From positions 1 to 50,653 of the forward strand of contig JANQMT010000062.1 of the NCBI GenBank assembly GCA_028279945.1: a DNA stretch of 50,653 bases. The letters are read 5' to 3'. The stretch comes from JAKSCF01 sp028279945. GTDB lineage: Bacteria > Bacillota > Clostridia > Peptostreptococcales > JAAYPU01. Positions 15,684 through 24,510 of this stretch are shown piece after piece. Position 1 is the stretch's first letter. Each line of letters starts with the position of its first letter. A model generated the notes under the pieces. It did not search any database. It was given only the letters and a program-made list of their open reading frames with translations, and was not told the DNA's origin. The position numbers and the translations under genes were made by a program.

Positions 15684-15752
15684 AAGTTTTTCTCCTAACT
15701 ACTATATAGAGTTCTTAGCTGTTGCTAGATGCTTACTAAATACTATCTTATA

Positions 15753-15781
15753 TTAATATTCCAAAAAAATCTATATGTAAA
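15753..15781 (-). promoter_or_regulatory. Possible promoter of the nfuA-like gene
   Basis: On the minus strand TTTACA and TATTAA are separated by 17 bases and lie about 70 bases upstream of the gene. The -10 box is a weak match. Confidence 0.35.
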
Positions 15782-15834
15782 CCTATTAATTTTTAAAAAT
15801 ATGTTTGAGGATAATGATTCATTATAAATATTAT

Positions 15835-17553
15835 TTATTGTGCCGGTACTTCCAGGTGACGTTTTATTTTTTTTGTAGTGGTTTTTGCAAACTCTCCTTT
15901 TTTGATATTGATTTTTCTAATTTTTTTGTAGAAAGGCAGGTCTTTATTGATTTGGTCTACTTCTTTTTGAATCAACCGGTGAACCATTTCATCTGAATAG
16001 TCACTGCCCAATGCTTCTTCTATCATTTCATCCATGACTTTAATTTGAGCATTGATATAGGTTTCTCCCGAATTTTCATCTGTTCTTCCCCATACCATAC
16101 TTTCTTCAATATAGTCACTTCTATTTAAATAAAACTCTAATTCTTCCGGGAAAATATTTTTTCCATTTTTAGTAACAATGACATTTTTCTTTCTTCCCGT
16201 AATATATATATAGTTTTCATCATCTATATATCCAAGGTCTCCTGTATGGTACCAGCCATCTTTTAGAACCTCATTTGTAGCTTCCGGATTGTTATAATAG
16301 CCCATCATAATACTATCACTTTTAGCAATGATTTCACCGATTCCGTCTTCATTGGCTTGATCTATTTTTACTTCTACCCCCGGAGTAGGAATACCTGCTG
16401 ATGCATGTTTGGGTTTAATATCCGGATTTACCGCTACAATTGGGGACGATTCGGTTAGACCGTATCCTTGAAAGGTTAATATTCCCAAATCGTTGTATCC
16501 TTTTGCTACTTCAGGGTCTAGCGCTGCTCCTCCGCTAATGAGCATGCGCATTCGGCCTCCAAAAACATGGTGTATTTTTTTAAAAAACTTTTTGGATAGA
16601 TCTATACCGCATTTATTGAGGACTTTATTGATTCTAATTGCTTTTTTAAGTTTCTTGTCTACACCGTTAGCCTTGGCTTGACGCCATATTTTTTTATATA
16701 TACCTTCAAATATAAGTGGTACAGAAAGAAACATGGTTGGTTTTGCTTCTTCCATATTTTTCAAAATGTATTTTAACCCTTCACAATATGCTATTGCAGA
16801 GCCTCTGTAAATTGGGGTTAGAAATCCGCAGGTACATTCGTATGTATGGTGCATGGGTAAGACAGAAAAGAATATATCCGAAGGCTTAATATGAACGATA
16901 GCGCACATTGACATCAGATTTGAAGCAATATTTCTGTGGCAGAGCATAACGCCTTTTGACAATCCTGTAGTCCCTGAAGTAAAAAGGAGTATACTCATTA
17001 CTTCAGGATCTATTTTGATGTTTTTATATCCCTCATATCCTTCTTTTAATAAAACTTGGCCTCTTTTTATTAACCAATGAAAGGATAATTCTTTATCTGA
17101 ATCTTTTTCGATATCCATATTGATAAAATGTTTAACCGGCATATCTTCCGTAATAATATTTTGAATCTTATTTTTAAATTTTCCGGAATATGCAAAGGCA
17201 CTTACTTCAGAGATTTTCATTAGGTTAGCGATTTCTTCTGCAGGCAATTCCTTATCAAAGGGCACCACAACACCTACGCCATTAACGATTGCCATATAGG
17301 CTACTGCCAATTCATATCTATTTTCACCCATAATTGCAATTCTTTTGCCTTTCAGCCCCATTTCAATGAGTACGGATCCAAATGCCTCAACGTCATCTTT
17401 AAACTCATTATATGAAATTTCTCTGTACGGTCCACCGGGCGTATCTTTTATCATGAATGCACATTTATCTCCATATAGCTCTACGCTCGAATAGAACATA
17501 TCTTTTATGTCTTTTATTTTCCGCACTTCGTATAAAGGTTCTGTATTGGTCAT
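15835..17553 (-). CDS. AMP-binding acyl-CoA synthetase (long-chain type), copy 2
   Basis: Adenylate-forming enzyme of 572 residues that should activate a fatty acid to its CoA thioester with ATP. The AMP-binding motif LFTSGTTGLSKGV lies near residue 185, the YGLTESSP motif near 345 and the WYHTGDLGYID / ITGRKKNVIVTKNGKNIFPEE region near 425-460. The C-terminal lysine region TTKKIKRH is present. ATG at 17553 follows GAGGTG. It is a close tandem paralogue of the gene just upstream, with the same order of motifs including an ECTCG segment. Substrate chain length cannot be inferred. Confidence 0.9.
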   Translation of the reverse strand: MTNTEPLYEVRKIKDIKDMFYSSVELYGDKCAFMIKDTPGGPYREISYNEFKDDVEAFGSVLIEMGLKGKRIAIMGENRYELAVAYMAIVNGVGVVVPFDKELPAEEIANLMKISEVSAFAYSGKFKNKIQNIITEDMPVKHFINMDIEKDSDKELSFHWLIKRGQVLLKEGYEGYKNIKIDPEVMSILLFTSGTTGLSKGVMLCHRNIASNLMSMCAIVHIKPSDIFFSVLPMHHTYECTCGFLTPIYRGSAIAYCEGLKYILKNMEEAKPTMFLSVPLIFEGIYKKIWRQAKANGVDKKLKKAIRINKVLNKCGIDLSKKFFKKIHHVFGGRMRMLISGGAALDPEVAKGYNDLGILTFQGYGLTESSPIVAVNPDIKPKHASAGIPTPGVEVKIDQANEDGIGEIIAKSDSIMMGYYNNPEATNEVLKDGWYHTGDLGYIDDENYIYITGRKKNVIVTKNGKNIFPEELEFYLNRSDYIEESMVWGRTDENSGETYINAQIKVMDEMIEEALGSDYSDEMVHRLIQKEVDQINKDLPFYKKIRKINIKKGEFAKTTTKKIKRHLEVPAQ

Positions 17554-17641
17554 TTTAAATAACACCTCACTATTATTTGACCAAGATTATTCACAATAAA
17601 CTACAAAATACTTGTACCTTTTTCGCAGTTTCCATCAATAA

Positions 17642-19360
17642 TCAGGGTTTAATATTTGTACCATATCTTATTATTTTCTTAGTGGTAGTTTTTTCAAGCT
17701 CATCCTTTTTGATATTAAATCTTCTGATTCTTTTATAGAGTGGCATTTTGCTGTTAATATTGTGGATGATTTCTTGTATGAGTTCTCCCAGTTCATCATC
17801 GGTATGGTTCTGTTTGACTTCATGGATATATTCCGTATCTAATACGATGTTAGCACAGATTAATGCATCACCATTTTTTTCATCTTCCTTACCAAATACA
17901 ATGCATTCTTTTATATAATCGCTTTTATTTAAATAGAATTCTACTTCTTCAGGGAATATATTTTTTCCATTTTTAGTAACGATAACATTTTTCTTTCGAC
18001 CCGTTAGAAATAAAAATCCTTCTTCATCCAAGTAACCATAATCTCCTGTTTTAAACCAGCCGTCTAAAAATGCTGCCTCTGTTTCTTGATCATTCTCAAA
18101 ATATCCCAACATTACCGAATCGCTTTTACATAGGACTTCACCAATTCCATTTTCATCCGGATCATCAATCTCTATTTCAGTACCCTGTAAGGCCTGACCT
18201 GCCGAAGCATGCTTGGAGTAGCGATCTCTATTAACTGCAACGATTGGTGAACATTCTGTCAATCCATATCCTTGTATCATTCTTATTCCTATATCGTTAA
18301 AGCACTGTATAATATCAGGATCAATAGCGGCAGCGCCTGAAATAAATAAACGTACATGGCCCCCCAATGCCTCATGGATGGATTTAAAAAACTTCTTGGA
18401 TTGATCGATCCCTACTTTTTTTAATGACCTGCTGATTTTAATACCTTTTCGAAGTTTCTTTGCTTTTCCTTCTTTTTCAACTTTCCGCCATACTCGTGTA
18501 TACATGGATTCGAAGAGTAACGGTACTCCCAGCATAACCGTTGCTTTGGATTCATTTAGGTTCTTAACAATATGCTTGAGCCCCTCACAAAATGCAATAC
18601 AAGCCCCCGTGTATAAAGGGGTCATAACACCGCATGTACACTCATAGGTATGATGTAAAGGCAAAACCGATAGTATGGTATCTTCCTTTGAAGTAAATAC
18701 GTACTGTGACATTGCCATTATATTTGAACAAATATTTTTATGAGAAAGCTTAACACCTTTTGCCAGTCCGGTTGTTCCCGAAGTAAAAAGGAGTATGCTT
18801 GCTTTATCACAATCAATCTTCATATCTAAGTACTGTTTATTCCCGTTGTGAAGCAGGGTCTTACCTTTATTGATCAGTTTGTCTAATGTCATCATATTGT
18901 TGATATCTTCTTCAGCATCCATGCTGATGACATGTTCCAAGTCGACCAGATCATTGATAATATTTGTAATTGGTTTTTTTAATTTATCTGAATAAATAAC
19001 CGCACTTGCCTTTGATTTTTCAAGTAAATGTTTGATTTCATTTTCCGGAAGTTCCTTGTCTATAGGAACAATAGTCCCCACCCCATTGACCACAGCCAAA
19101 TATGTCAAAACCCATTCGTATCTATTTTCACCGATTACTGCAATCTTCTTATCTTTTAATCCTAAATCCAGTAATGCCGTCCCCAGTGCATCCACATCTT
19201 GTTTAAAATCTTTAAATTTTATAGGCAGGTATGCTCCTCCCGGTTTGTCTTTTTTTAAAAAAGCAGTTTCCTCCTCAAACAATATGGAACTAGTCTCCAG
19301 CATATCCTTTAAGTCTTTAATATATCGGATAGAGTATAATGCATCTTTGTATTTTTTCAA
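17642..19360 (-). CDS. AMP-binding acyl-CoA synthetase (long-chain type), copy 1
   Basis: Second adenylate-forming ligase, 572 residues, upstream of and homologous to the gene at 15835-17553 over its full length. It shows LFTSGTTGLAKGV, QGYGLTECSP, WFKTGDYGYLDEEG and FLTGRKKNVIVTKNGKN in the expected order. The start is TTG at 19360, supported by AAAGGGGGGAG. The two genes lie 88 bases apart and share a promoter at 19399-19426, so they probably form one transcript. The pair looks like a local duplication that has since diverged. Confidence 0.9.
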   Translation of the reverse strand: MKKYKDALYSIRYIKDLKDMLETSSILFEEETAFLKKDKPGGAYLPIKFKDFKQDVDALGTALLDLGLKDKKIAVIGENRYEWVLTYLAVVNGVGTIVPIDKELPENEIKHLLEKSKASAVIYSDKLKKPITNIINDLVDLEHVISMDAEEDINNMMTLDKLINKGKTLLHNGNKQYLDMKIDCDKASILLFTSGTTGLAKGVKLSHKNICSNIMAMSQYVFTSKEDTILSVLPLHHTYECTCGVMTPLYTGACIAFCEGLKHIVKNLNESKATVMLGVPLLFESMYTRVWRKVEKEGKAKKLRKGIKISRSLKKVGIDQSKKFFKSIHEALGGHVRLFISGAAAIDPDIIQCFNDIGIRMIQGYGLTECSPIVAVNRDRYSKHASAGQALQGTEIEIDDPDENGIGEVLCKSDSVMLGYFENDQETEAAFLDGWFKTGDYGYLDEEGFLFLTGRKKNVIVTKNGKNIFPEEVEFYLNKSDYIKECIVFGKEDEKNGDALICANIVLDTEYIHEVKQNHTDDELGELIQEIIHNINSKMPLYKRIRRFNIKKDELEKTTTKKIIRYGTNIKP

Positions 19361-19398
19361 ACAACTCCCCCCTTTAGACTAAAGTCAATCTTATAATC

Positions 19399-19426
19399 AT
19401 TATACATGATTTGGTTCATTATTCAA
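19399..19426 (-). promoter_or_regulatory. Sigma-A promoter of the acyl-CoA synthetase pair
   Basis: On the minus strand TTGAAT (19426-19421) and TATAAT (19404-19399) are separated by 16 bases, about 40 bases before the TTG start. Confidence 0.68.
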
Positions 19427-19442
19427 ATGACTCATTAAATAA

Positions 19443-19511
19443 AAAGGCATATGCAACCCGCCCCTACCAAAGGTAAAATTTCCCCTGTAGGAGCGTATAG
19501 CATACGCCTTT
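19443..19511. repeat. Long inverted repeat at the end of the fla operon
   Basis: Two 25-base arms (19443-19467 and 19487-19511) match in inverted orientation at about 20 of 25 positions. They are built on AAAGGC-TATGC and CGC-CCTAC cores. On the minus strand T residues follow the last arm. It lies between flgJ and the synthetase promoter, so it may act as a terminator for the fla operon, or be a REP-like mobile palindrome reused as one. Confidence 0.5.
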
Positions 19512-19539
19512 ACATACACCCATAACATATAATCTTTTC

Positions 19540-19803
19540 TTATTCTTTGTCATTCATTTTCAATATCTCTTGCCAGCGAATATCCGTGCTTTCCATAAGT
19601 TTATCTGAAAGCAGTTCAGATATTTTGTCCATGTAGAATTCTTTTTCCGTTTCATTGGAGCTGGGAATCATATTGGTATCTTTTAACATTTCTTTAACCA
19701 TATTCTCCACAAAAATCTTCTTGAATGCTTCTTTTTCCTTGCCTTCTACGCTCCTGTTTTGAATATTTTCTTTTGGCATATTAATGATTGAATCTATCTT
19801 CAT
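19540..19803 (-). CDS. flgJ: Rod-binding protein FlgJ (N-terminal domain only)
   Basis: 87-residue protein matching the rod-binding domain of FlgJ, which caps and guides rod assembly. The conserved segment FKKIFVENMVKEMLKD is at about residues 28-43. The muramidase domain found in proteobacterial FlgJ is absent, as is usual in Clostridia. I chose the second ATG (19803), about 8 bases after AGGAG; the first lies too close to the site. It is the last gene of the fla operon, after flgG. Confidence 0.85.
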   Translation of the reverse strand: MKIDSIINMPKENIQNRSVEGKEKEAFKKIFVENMVKEMLKDTNMIPSSNETEKEFYMDKISELLSDKLMESTDIRWQEILKMNDKE

Positions 19804-19917
19804 TATCATCTCTCCTAATTATCAGGGTCCTTGATTTATGGTCTATAAATTGAATAGATTTTGTAAACCAAAATCCCCTACCCTATCCAACTAACCACTA
19901 TCTAACTAACCCCTAAC

Positions 19918-20712
19918 CTACCCTCTTATATTATTGGTGACTTGCCACATCTCATCGGCTGCTTGAATACTCTTTGAACTGAACTGATAAGCTCTTTGAG
20001 CAACAATTAACCCTACCAGTTCTTCACCTAAATCCACATTGGACATCTCAATAGATGATTGTCTTATTTTTCCAAAATGATCAGAATCACCCCTGCTGGT
20101 GGATTTTTTAGTATCAACTTTTTTAGGAATACTAAAATAGCCGCCGCCTGCGTCAAGGAGCAAATCTCTGTTTTCTGCATCATACAGTTCCAGCTGTCCC
20201 ATGTTTTTCTTTTTACCATCACTGTCTAAAGCATATATTTCTCCATTTTCATCAATGGAAATATCAGATGCGCTGAGGTCATCAAAATCGTCATCATCAT
20301 CCAATTCAATTTTGTAACCATTTTGATCCACCAATCTTCCTTTTGAATCAATATTAAATTTTATTGACCGTGTTAATAGTAAATCCTTATTGGCATTTTT
20401 TACAGCAAAGAAACCATTTCCATCAATCGCTAATTGTGTTGAATCATCTGTGGTTACCAAAGATCCTTGTTCAAATATTCTAAAAGTATTAGAACTTTTA
20501 ACACCAGAACCAATGGTTGGTATATGCTCATCCAGTTTATCCGATAGAGGTGTTCCTAATTTTCCAACTTCATTTCTTACCAGTTCCTGAAATGATTGAT
20601 CTAATTTTTTATAACCGGGCGTATTGCTGTTCACAATATTATTGGTTATAATCTCAACCCTATTTTGCAATGCCTGTAAACCATTTTTCCCAATATTTAA
20701 AATACCGTTCAT
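19918..20712 (-). CDS. flgG: Flagellar basal-body rod protein FlgG (distal rod)
   Basis: 264-residue axial protein secreted through the flagellar export apparatus. The N-terminal coiled region has NNIVNSNTPGYKK at about 24-36 (rod/hook family signature). The C-terminal region SSIEMSNVDLGEELVGLIVAQRAYQ is the matching axial helix. The middle has a run of aspartates near residue 140. It follows flgF after 100 bases that hold a copy of the structured RNA element. AAAGGAGGGG precedes the ATG. FlgF/FlgG naming rests on gene order and could be swapped. Confidence 0.88.
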   Translation of the reverse strand: MNGILNIGKNGLQALQNRVEIITNNIVNSNTPGYKKLDQSFQELVRNEVGKLGTPLSDKLDEHIPTIGSGVKSSNTFRIFEQGSLVTTDDSTQLAIDGNGFFAVKNANKDLLLTRSIKFNIDSKGRLVDQNGYKIELDDDDDFDDLSASDISIDENGEIYALDSDGKKKNMGQLELYDAENRDLLLDAGGGYFSIPKKVDTKKSTSRGDSDHFGKIRQSSIEMSNVDLGEELVGLIVAQRAYQFSSKSIQAADEMWQVTNNIRG

Positions 20713-20727
20713 TTATTAACCCCTCCT

Positions 20728-20812
20728 TTGAAGCCCTAGCAGTAATCTTTGATTACGTCGCAGGTCTCATACAGAAATTCTAAAATCTCTGATTTTAATA
20801 GAATTTTTCAGT
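20728..20812 (-). promoter_or_regulatory. Structured intergenic RNA element, copy 1 (before flgG)
   Basis: It fills the flgF-flgG gap. On the minus strand AACTGAAAA leads into hairpin 20806-20775 (AAATTCT...AGAATTT with inner AAAATC/GATTTT). The linker TCTGTATGAGACCTGC follows, then hairpin GTAATC-AAA-GATTAC (20756-20742), then TGCTAGGGCTTCAA directly before the flgG ribosome binding site. Copies 2 and 3 share the same order. CCTGC and GCTAGG can pair to close the second hairpin. Function unknown; a post-transcriptional control element or RNA processing site is likely. Confidence 0.7.
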
Positions 20813-21577
20813 TCACCGTATTTTTCCAACCTCGTTAACCGATTTTCCTAATATTTGATCTACAGCTTTGATAACTTTCTGATTGGATTCGAATGTTCTG
20901 GATATCTGAATCATTTTTACCATTTCCTCAAGAGGATTCACATTAGATCGTTCCAGACTATTTTGAATAACAGTAGTATCCTCAACTTCTTTCTCTTCTC
21001 CATCCTTAATCAAGTATATGCCCTCACCTATGATGTCCAGCTGGTTAACAGATTCTAAGGATACAATTTCAAACGTATATTTCCTTTTTCCGTCTAGAAA
21101 AATTTCGCCTTCTTCATTGACTTCGATTTTTTTGTCATCAACTTTAATATTTCTTCCCCTATTACTCAATACTGTTTTTCCGTCTTCTGTACATAAATAT
21201 CCTTTTGAGTCGATAATGAAATGACCGTTTCTTGTATATCCATATTGATTATCACTATAACGTATTTTGAAAAACCCTTCACCTTGTAAAGCAAAATCCG
21301 TTGCTCTGTTGGTTTCCTCCAAGGCCCCTTGTTCGTAGTCTATGAACAGCTCATCTACTTCCGCGCCAAGGCCAAGTTCGCCGATTTTGCGCATATATCG
21401 CTGTCCTGTGCTGGTTTTTTCTCTATTTTGTATAATGGATTGGTCGGTTTCTTTTGTGATTAAATCATGAAATTTAAAGCCTGTTGTACTTGTATTCGCT
21501 AAGTTATTGGAAACATTCATCTGCCTTTTTTCTTGAACAATCATCCCTGAAGCAGCTGTAAAAAGCGCTCTCATCAT
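20813..21577 (-). CDS. flgF: Flagellar basal-body rod protein FlgF
   Basis: 254-residue rod protein of the FlgF/FlgG family. It starts MMRALFTAASGMIVQEKRQMNV and has NNLANTSTTGFKF at about 27-39, the family signature. The C-terminus ERSNVNPLEEMVKMIQISRTFE is the second axial helix. Its start overlaps the stop of the preceding small membrane gene (ATGA), and AGGAGGAG lies upstream. The stop is at 20813 and the structured RNA element begins immediately after it. Confidence 0.87.
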   Translation of the reverse strand: MMRALFTAASGMIVQEKRQMNVSNNLANTSTTGFKFHDLITKETDQSIIQNREKTSTGQRYMRKIGELGLGAEVDELFIDYEQGALEETNRATDFALQGEGFFKIRYSDNQYGYTRNGHFIIDSKGYLCTEDGKTVLSNRGRNIKVDDKKIEVNEEGEIFLDGKRKYTFEIVSLESVNQLDIIGEGIYLIKDGEEKEVEDTTVIQNSLERSNVNPLEEMVKMIQISRTFESNQKVIKAVDQILGKSVNEVGKIR

Positions 21578-21771
21578 TTTGAATCTCCTCCTAACTCATT
21601 ATTCTCCAATACCCGAATTTCACTGGGATATTTCATGCCTAGCTGCCGTGCTCTTTTTTCTATTTGGTAAGCTGAATACAACGAATTTTGATAACCTGCC
21701 CATACTAAACTGGAAATCATAAGACCAATGCCAATCCCCATCATCATGCTTGGATTGACAGCCTTCTTCAT
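21574..21771 (-). CDS. Small membrane protein in the fla operon, unknown
   Basis: 65-residue protein with one hydrophobic segment (GIGIGLMISSLVWAGY at about residues 12-27) and a short charged tail. I do not recognise a family. It overlaps the previous gene by 4 bases and flgF by 4 bases, so translation is probably coupled. Its place between fliA and flgF suggests a minor motility or membrane-anchoring role; this is inference. Confidence 0.6.
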   Translation of the reverse strand: MKKAVNPSMMMGIGIGLMISSLVWAGYQNSLYSAYQIEKRARQLGMKYPSEIRVLENNELGGDSK

Positions 21772-22190
21772 TTTTGGGATAAGTTTTTTAATAATTGTAA
21801 TTCCCCCTTACCGATTTCCATCTCTTTAGATAATTCTTCTATGTTTTGATCTTCGTCTGCATTTTTAAACTGTTGAATAAGCTCTTGATAGGAAATGGGG
21901 CCTTTCTTTTTTTCAACTTGCTTTTCTTTTATAATGGTTTTCTTCTTATCATCATCTATTGTACTTCTTGAATTCATGATGCTTTTTAATCTAGTCACTT
22001 CTCTTTCCAAGCCATTTATCTCATTTTTTAATTTCTCTTCTTCAAGTGTATGATTGACTAAATTAATTTCGTTTTCCTTTTGAGATGCTTGTTGATAGTA
22101 TACTTTAAACGCTTCTTTCTCTTTTCTGTTTTTCATATATCCATAAGTAAATATAATAGCACCTATTGCAAAAATAACATAAAACATCAT
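21768..22190 (-). CDS. Membrane-anchored coiled-coil protein in the fla operon, unknown
   Basis: 140-residue protein with an N-terminal membrane segment (FYVIFAIGAIIFTYGYM) followed by a long charged coiled coil to about residue 90. The C-terminal region (SYQELIQQFKNADEDQNIEELSKE) looks like a small helical domain. Similar anchored coiled-coil proteins are found beside fliA in other Firmicutes without known function. It starts right after fliA, with GGGGTG before the ATG, and overlaps the next small gene by 4 bases. Confidence 0.6.
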   Translation of the reverse strand: MMFYVIFAIGAIIFTYGYMKNRKEKEAFKVYYQQASQKENEINLVNHTLEEEKLKNEINGLEREVTRLKSIMNSRSTIDDDKKKTIIKEKQVEKKKGPISYQELIQQFKNADEDQNIEELSKEMEIGKGELQLLKNLSQK

Positions 22191-22191
22191 G

Positions 22192-22917
22192 TTACACCCC
22201 TTTGCTATTTTGCATAATATTCCTTAATTTCAACAAAAGCTTTCCATGAATTTGAGATACTCTTGATATGGATACATCCAGTACCAGTGCAATTTCCTTT
22301 AATGGTAATTCTTCTTTATAATAAAGATTTAAGATGATTTGTTCCTTTTCAGAAAGCTTTTCAATGGACTGACTTAATTGCATTTTCAGCTCTTCTTCTT
22401 CCATTTTTTCCTGAGGACTTATGGCCTCTTTATCTTCAATCAGCTCCATTAACGTATACTCGTCATCTTTAATCACCAGAGTCTCCTCTAAAAAAGTATA
22501 TGATAAGTAATGTGCCGTTTCATATATGCCATGCAGCTCTTTTATACTAATCTCCAAATACTCACAAATATCTTGATCCGTAGGCTCTCTCATTAATTCC
22601 TGCTGTAAGTGGGTTTTGGCTTTATACATCTGATTCAGCTTATCCATTCTGTTTCTTGATATGCTTCCGCTTTTTCTTAATTCATCGTATATAGCACCTT
22701 TGATTCTCCATTTTGCATAGTGCTCAAAAGACACATTTAAGGAAGGATTATACTTATCCAATGCTTCCATTAGGCCGATAACGCCTAAAGTGATGTAATC
22801 GTCTCGTTCCATTCCTTGTCTAAAGTTAATAATCATTTTGTCTACTATGCTTTGAACTAAAGGAAGATACTTTATTATTTGCTTCTCATCTTTTATACTA
22901 TAATCATTAAGTGTCAA
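22192..22917 (-). CDS. fliA: RNA polymerase sigma factor FliA/SigD
   Basis: Alternative sigma factor of the FliA/WhiG class, 241 residues, that directs late flagellar genes such as flagellin and fliD. Region 2 is MERDDYITLGVIGLMEALDKYNP to WRIKGAIYDELRK (about 37-82). Region 3 follows, and region 4 is LSEKEQIILNLYYKEELPLKEIA to SISRVSQIHGKLL near the C-terminus. The start is TTG at 22917 with GGGAG upstream. A matching promoter (TAAA-N15-TCCGATAT) is present in front of fliD, so the factor and a target are both visible here. Confidence 0.95.
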   Translation of the reverse strand: MTLNDYSIKDEKQIIKYLPLVQSIVDKMIINFRQGMERDDYITLGVIGLMEALDKYNPSLNVSFEHYAKWRIKGAIYDELRKSGSISRNRMDKLNQMYKAKTHLQQELMREPTDQDICEYLEISIKELHGIYETAHYLSYTFLEETLVIKDDEYTLMELIEDKEAISPQEKMEEEELKMQLSQSIEKLSEKEQIILNLYYKEELPLKEIALVLDVSISRVSQIHGKLLLKLRNIMQNSKGV

Positions 22918-22934
22918 TCAAAGCACTCCCTTTT

Positions 22935-23615
22935 TTATCTAACTTTTAACTGCTCACGCATCTTTTGAAATATATATTTGACTAATTTTTCTTCAGTTCG
23001 GTAATCCAAACCCATAAATTGCAGACCCATTTTATACAACTTTTTTCCAGCCTGCTTGCTTACAGAATTACGTACAACGCTGCCGATAAAACCGGTATTA
23101 AAATACGGATCTGAAATAATGCAAAGAATGTGTTCGCCATAATCTACCGGCTCTTGCAGTACGGCACCCAGTCCTCCGGCACTTAAGTCATAGGCATAAC
23201 CTCTGATCCATTTTTTTGACTTGTACATGGTCTTGATCTCACCAGGTGTCATATCAGCAATATTAATTTTTTCATCTACTATAAAAATCTGTATATCCAA
23301 CATAATTGGAATTCTAACAAATTCTCTTCTTTGAATGACTTGATACTCACTGGGTTTATTAATTTTAATCAGTGGTATTCGGTCATCTGAAACGATTGAC
23401 TCTACCTCTGTCATAAATTCATAAAACTTATTGCCATTACCACAATACGTGGCCCTGATAATATCACCCGGCGCCAGCTTTGTGCTGCCATTGGGACCCA
23501 TTGGAAAGCTGATAAAGATACTATTTTCATCTTCATCTTGTACCGTACTATCGCCCATTTTAATCTCATCTTCTGCATATATTTCTATTTTTTTGTTTAA
23601 TTTAAAACTTATCAT
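22935..23615 (-). CDS. YcgR-type PilZ domain protein (c-di-GMP responsive flagellar brake)
   Basis: 226-residue protein with an N-terminal YcgR domain (residues 1 to about 95) and a C-terminal PilZ domain. The c-di-GMP contact motifs are visible: RREFVR near residue 100 (RxxxR) and DLSAGG near 145 (DxSxxG). YcgR proteins bind the motor when c-di-GMP is high and slow the flagellum. ATG at 23615 is supported by AAAGGTG. It lies between flhG and fliA, where Bacillus has a long chemotaxis gene block. Confidence 0.9.
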   Translation of the reverse strand: MISFKLNKKIEIYAEDEIKMGDSTVQDEDENSIFISFPMGPNGSTKLAPGDIIRATYCGNGNKFYEFMTEVESIVSDDRIPLIKINKPSEYQVIQRREFVRIPIMLDIQIFIVDEKINIADMTPGEIKTMYKSKKWIRGYAYDLSAGGLGAVLQEPVDYGEHILCIISDPYFNTGFIGSVVRNSVSKQAGKKLYKMGLQFMGLDYRTEEKLVKYIFQKMREQLKVR

Positions 23616-23628
23616 TTTATTTTCACCT

Positions 23629-24510
23629 TTAACCAAAAACTTTTATTAACCGATTGTAAACTTCAGACATGGTACGTAATTTTACCTCTTGATTATTTGT
23701 TCCAGTCATTTTGTCTGCTATGGCTAAGAGACATTTGGATGCAATAGAATTAGGATATTCTAAGATTAAAGCCTTCCTATCCATAACCGAATTGCTTACT
23801 CTTATATCGTCCATGATATATCCCAAATACTCTAATTTGATTCTCAGAAATTTTTCTACCGTATTTTTTAGTCTTTCAAATGTAAATAAAGCCATTTCCT
23901 TATTGGATACTCGATTCACAATAACATTAATCTTTCTATCCAAGTTCAATTCAGAGATCACTTTCAACAAACCGTAGGCATCTGTCATGGCCGTAGGCTC
24001 AGGTGTGGTTACAACCAAAATCTCTTGAGAAAAAGCAATAAATGACATAAGATTCATAGAAATACCCGCCCCTGTGTCAATTAAAATGGTGTCGATATCA
24101 TCTAATTGTACAAATTCCTCTGCCAGCTTACTTTGCTGAACCGAGTCCAAAGTTGTCATTTTTATGATGCCTGAACCTCCGGGGATAATTTGAATACCTT
24201 CAGGGCCTTCAACAATGGCTTCTTTCAATGATTTGTCATTAAAGAATACATCATACAAAGTAATCTCAGGGAAAATGCCTAAAAGAACGTCTACATTTGC
24301 CATACCCAAATCGGCATCAATAATTAAAACTCTATGTCCTTTTTTCTGGAGTGATATAGCAAGATTAACGACTACATTCGTCTTTCCTACACCACCTTTT
24401 CCGCTGGCCACACAGTATATTTTAATTTCTTTGTTTTTCAATATTTTTTGTACTTTTTCTTTTCGTTTTTTCTCTACTAAATTTCTTAGTTTTTGTGCTT
24501 GATCTGTCAT
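23629..24510 (-). CDS. flhG: Flagellar number regulator FlhG (MinD-like ATPase)
   Basis: ParA/MinD-type ATPase of 293 residues that sets flagellar number and placement together with FlhF. The deviant Walker A is SGKGGVGKTNV near residue 36, DADLGMANVDVLLG follows near 62, and TGAGIS near 145 is the Walker B region. An N-terminal basic segment (QAQKLRNLVEKKRKEK) corresponds to the FlhF-activating helix. Its start overlaps flhF by 4 bases. Confidence 0.94.
   Translation of the reverse strand: MTDQAQKLRNLVEKKRKEKVQKILKNKEIKIYCVASGKGGVGKTNVVVNLAISLQKKGHRVLIIDADLGMANVDVLLGIFPEITLYDVFFNDKSLKEAIVEGPEGIQIIPGGSGIIKMTTLDSVQQSKLAEEFVQLDDIDTILIDTGAGISMNLMSFIAFSQEILVVTTPEPTAMTDAYGLLKVISELNLDRKINVIVNRVSNKEMALFTFERLKNTVEKFLRIKLEYLGYIMDDIRVSNSVMDRKALILEYPNSIASKCLLAIADKMTGTNNQEVKLRTMSEVYNRLIKVFG

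Noticed and set aside
20728..20812. c-di-GMP (GEMM) riboswitch for the repeated fla element
   Set aside because: I could not find the conserved GEMM aptamer core or its tetraloop-receptor features. The element instead has simple 3-base-loop hairpins and different conserved linkers.
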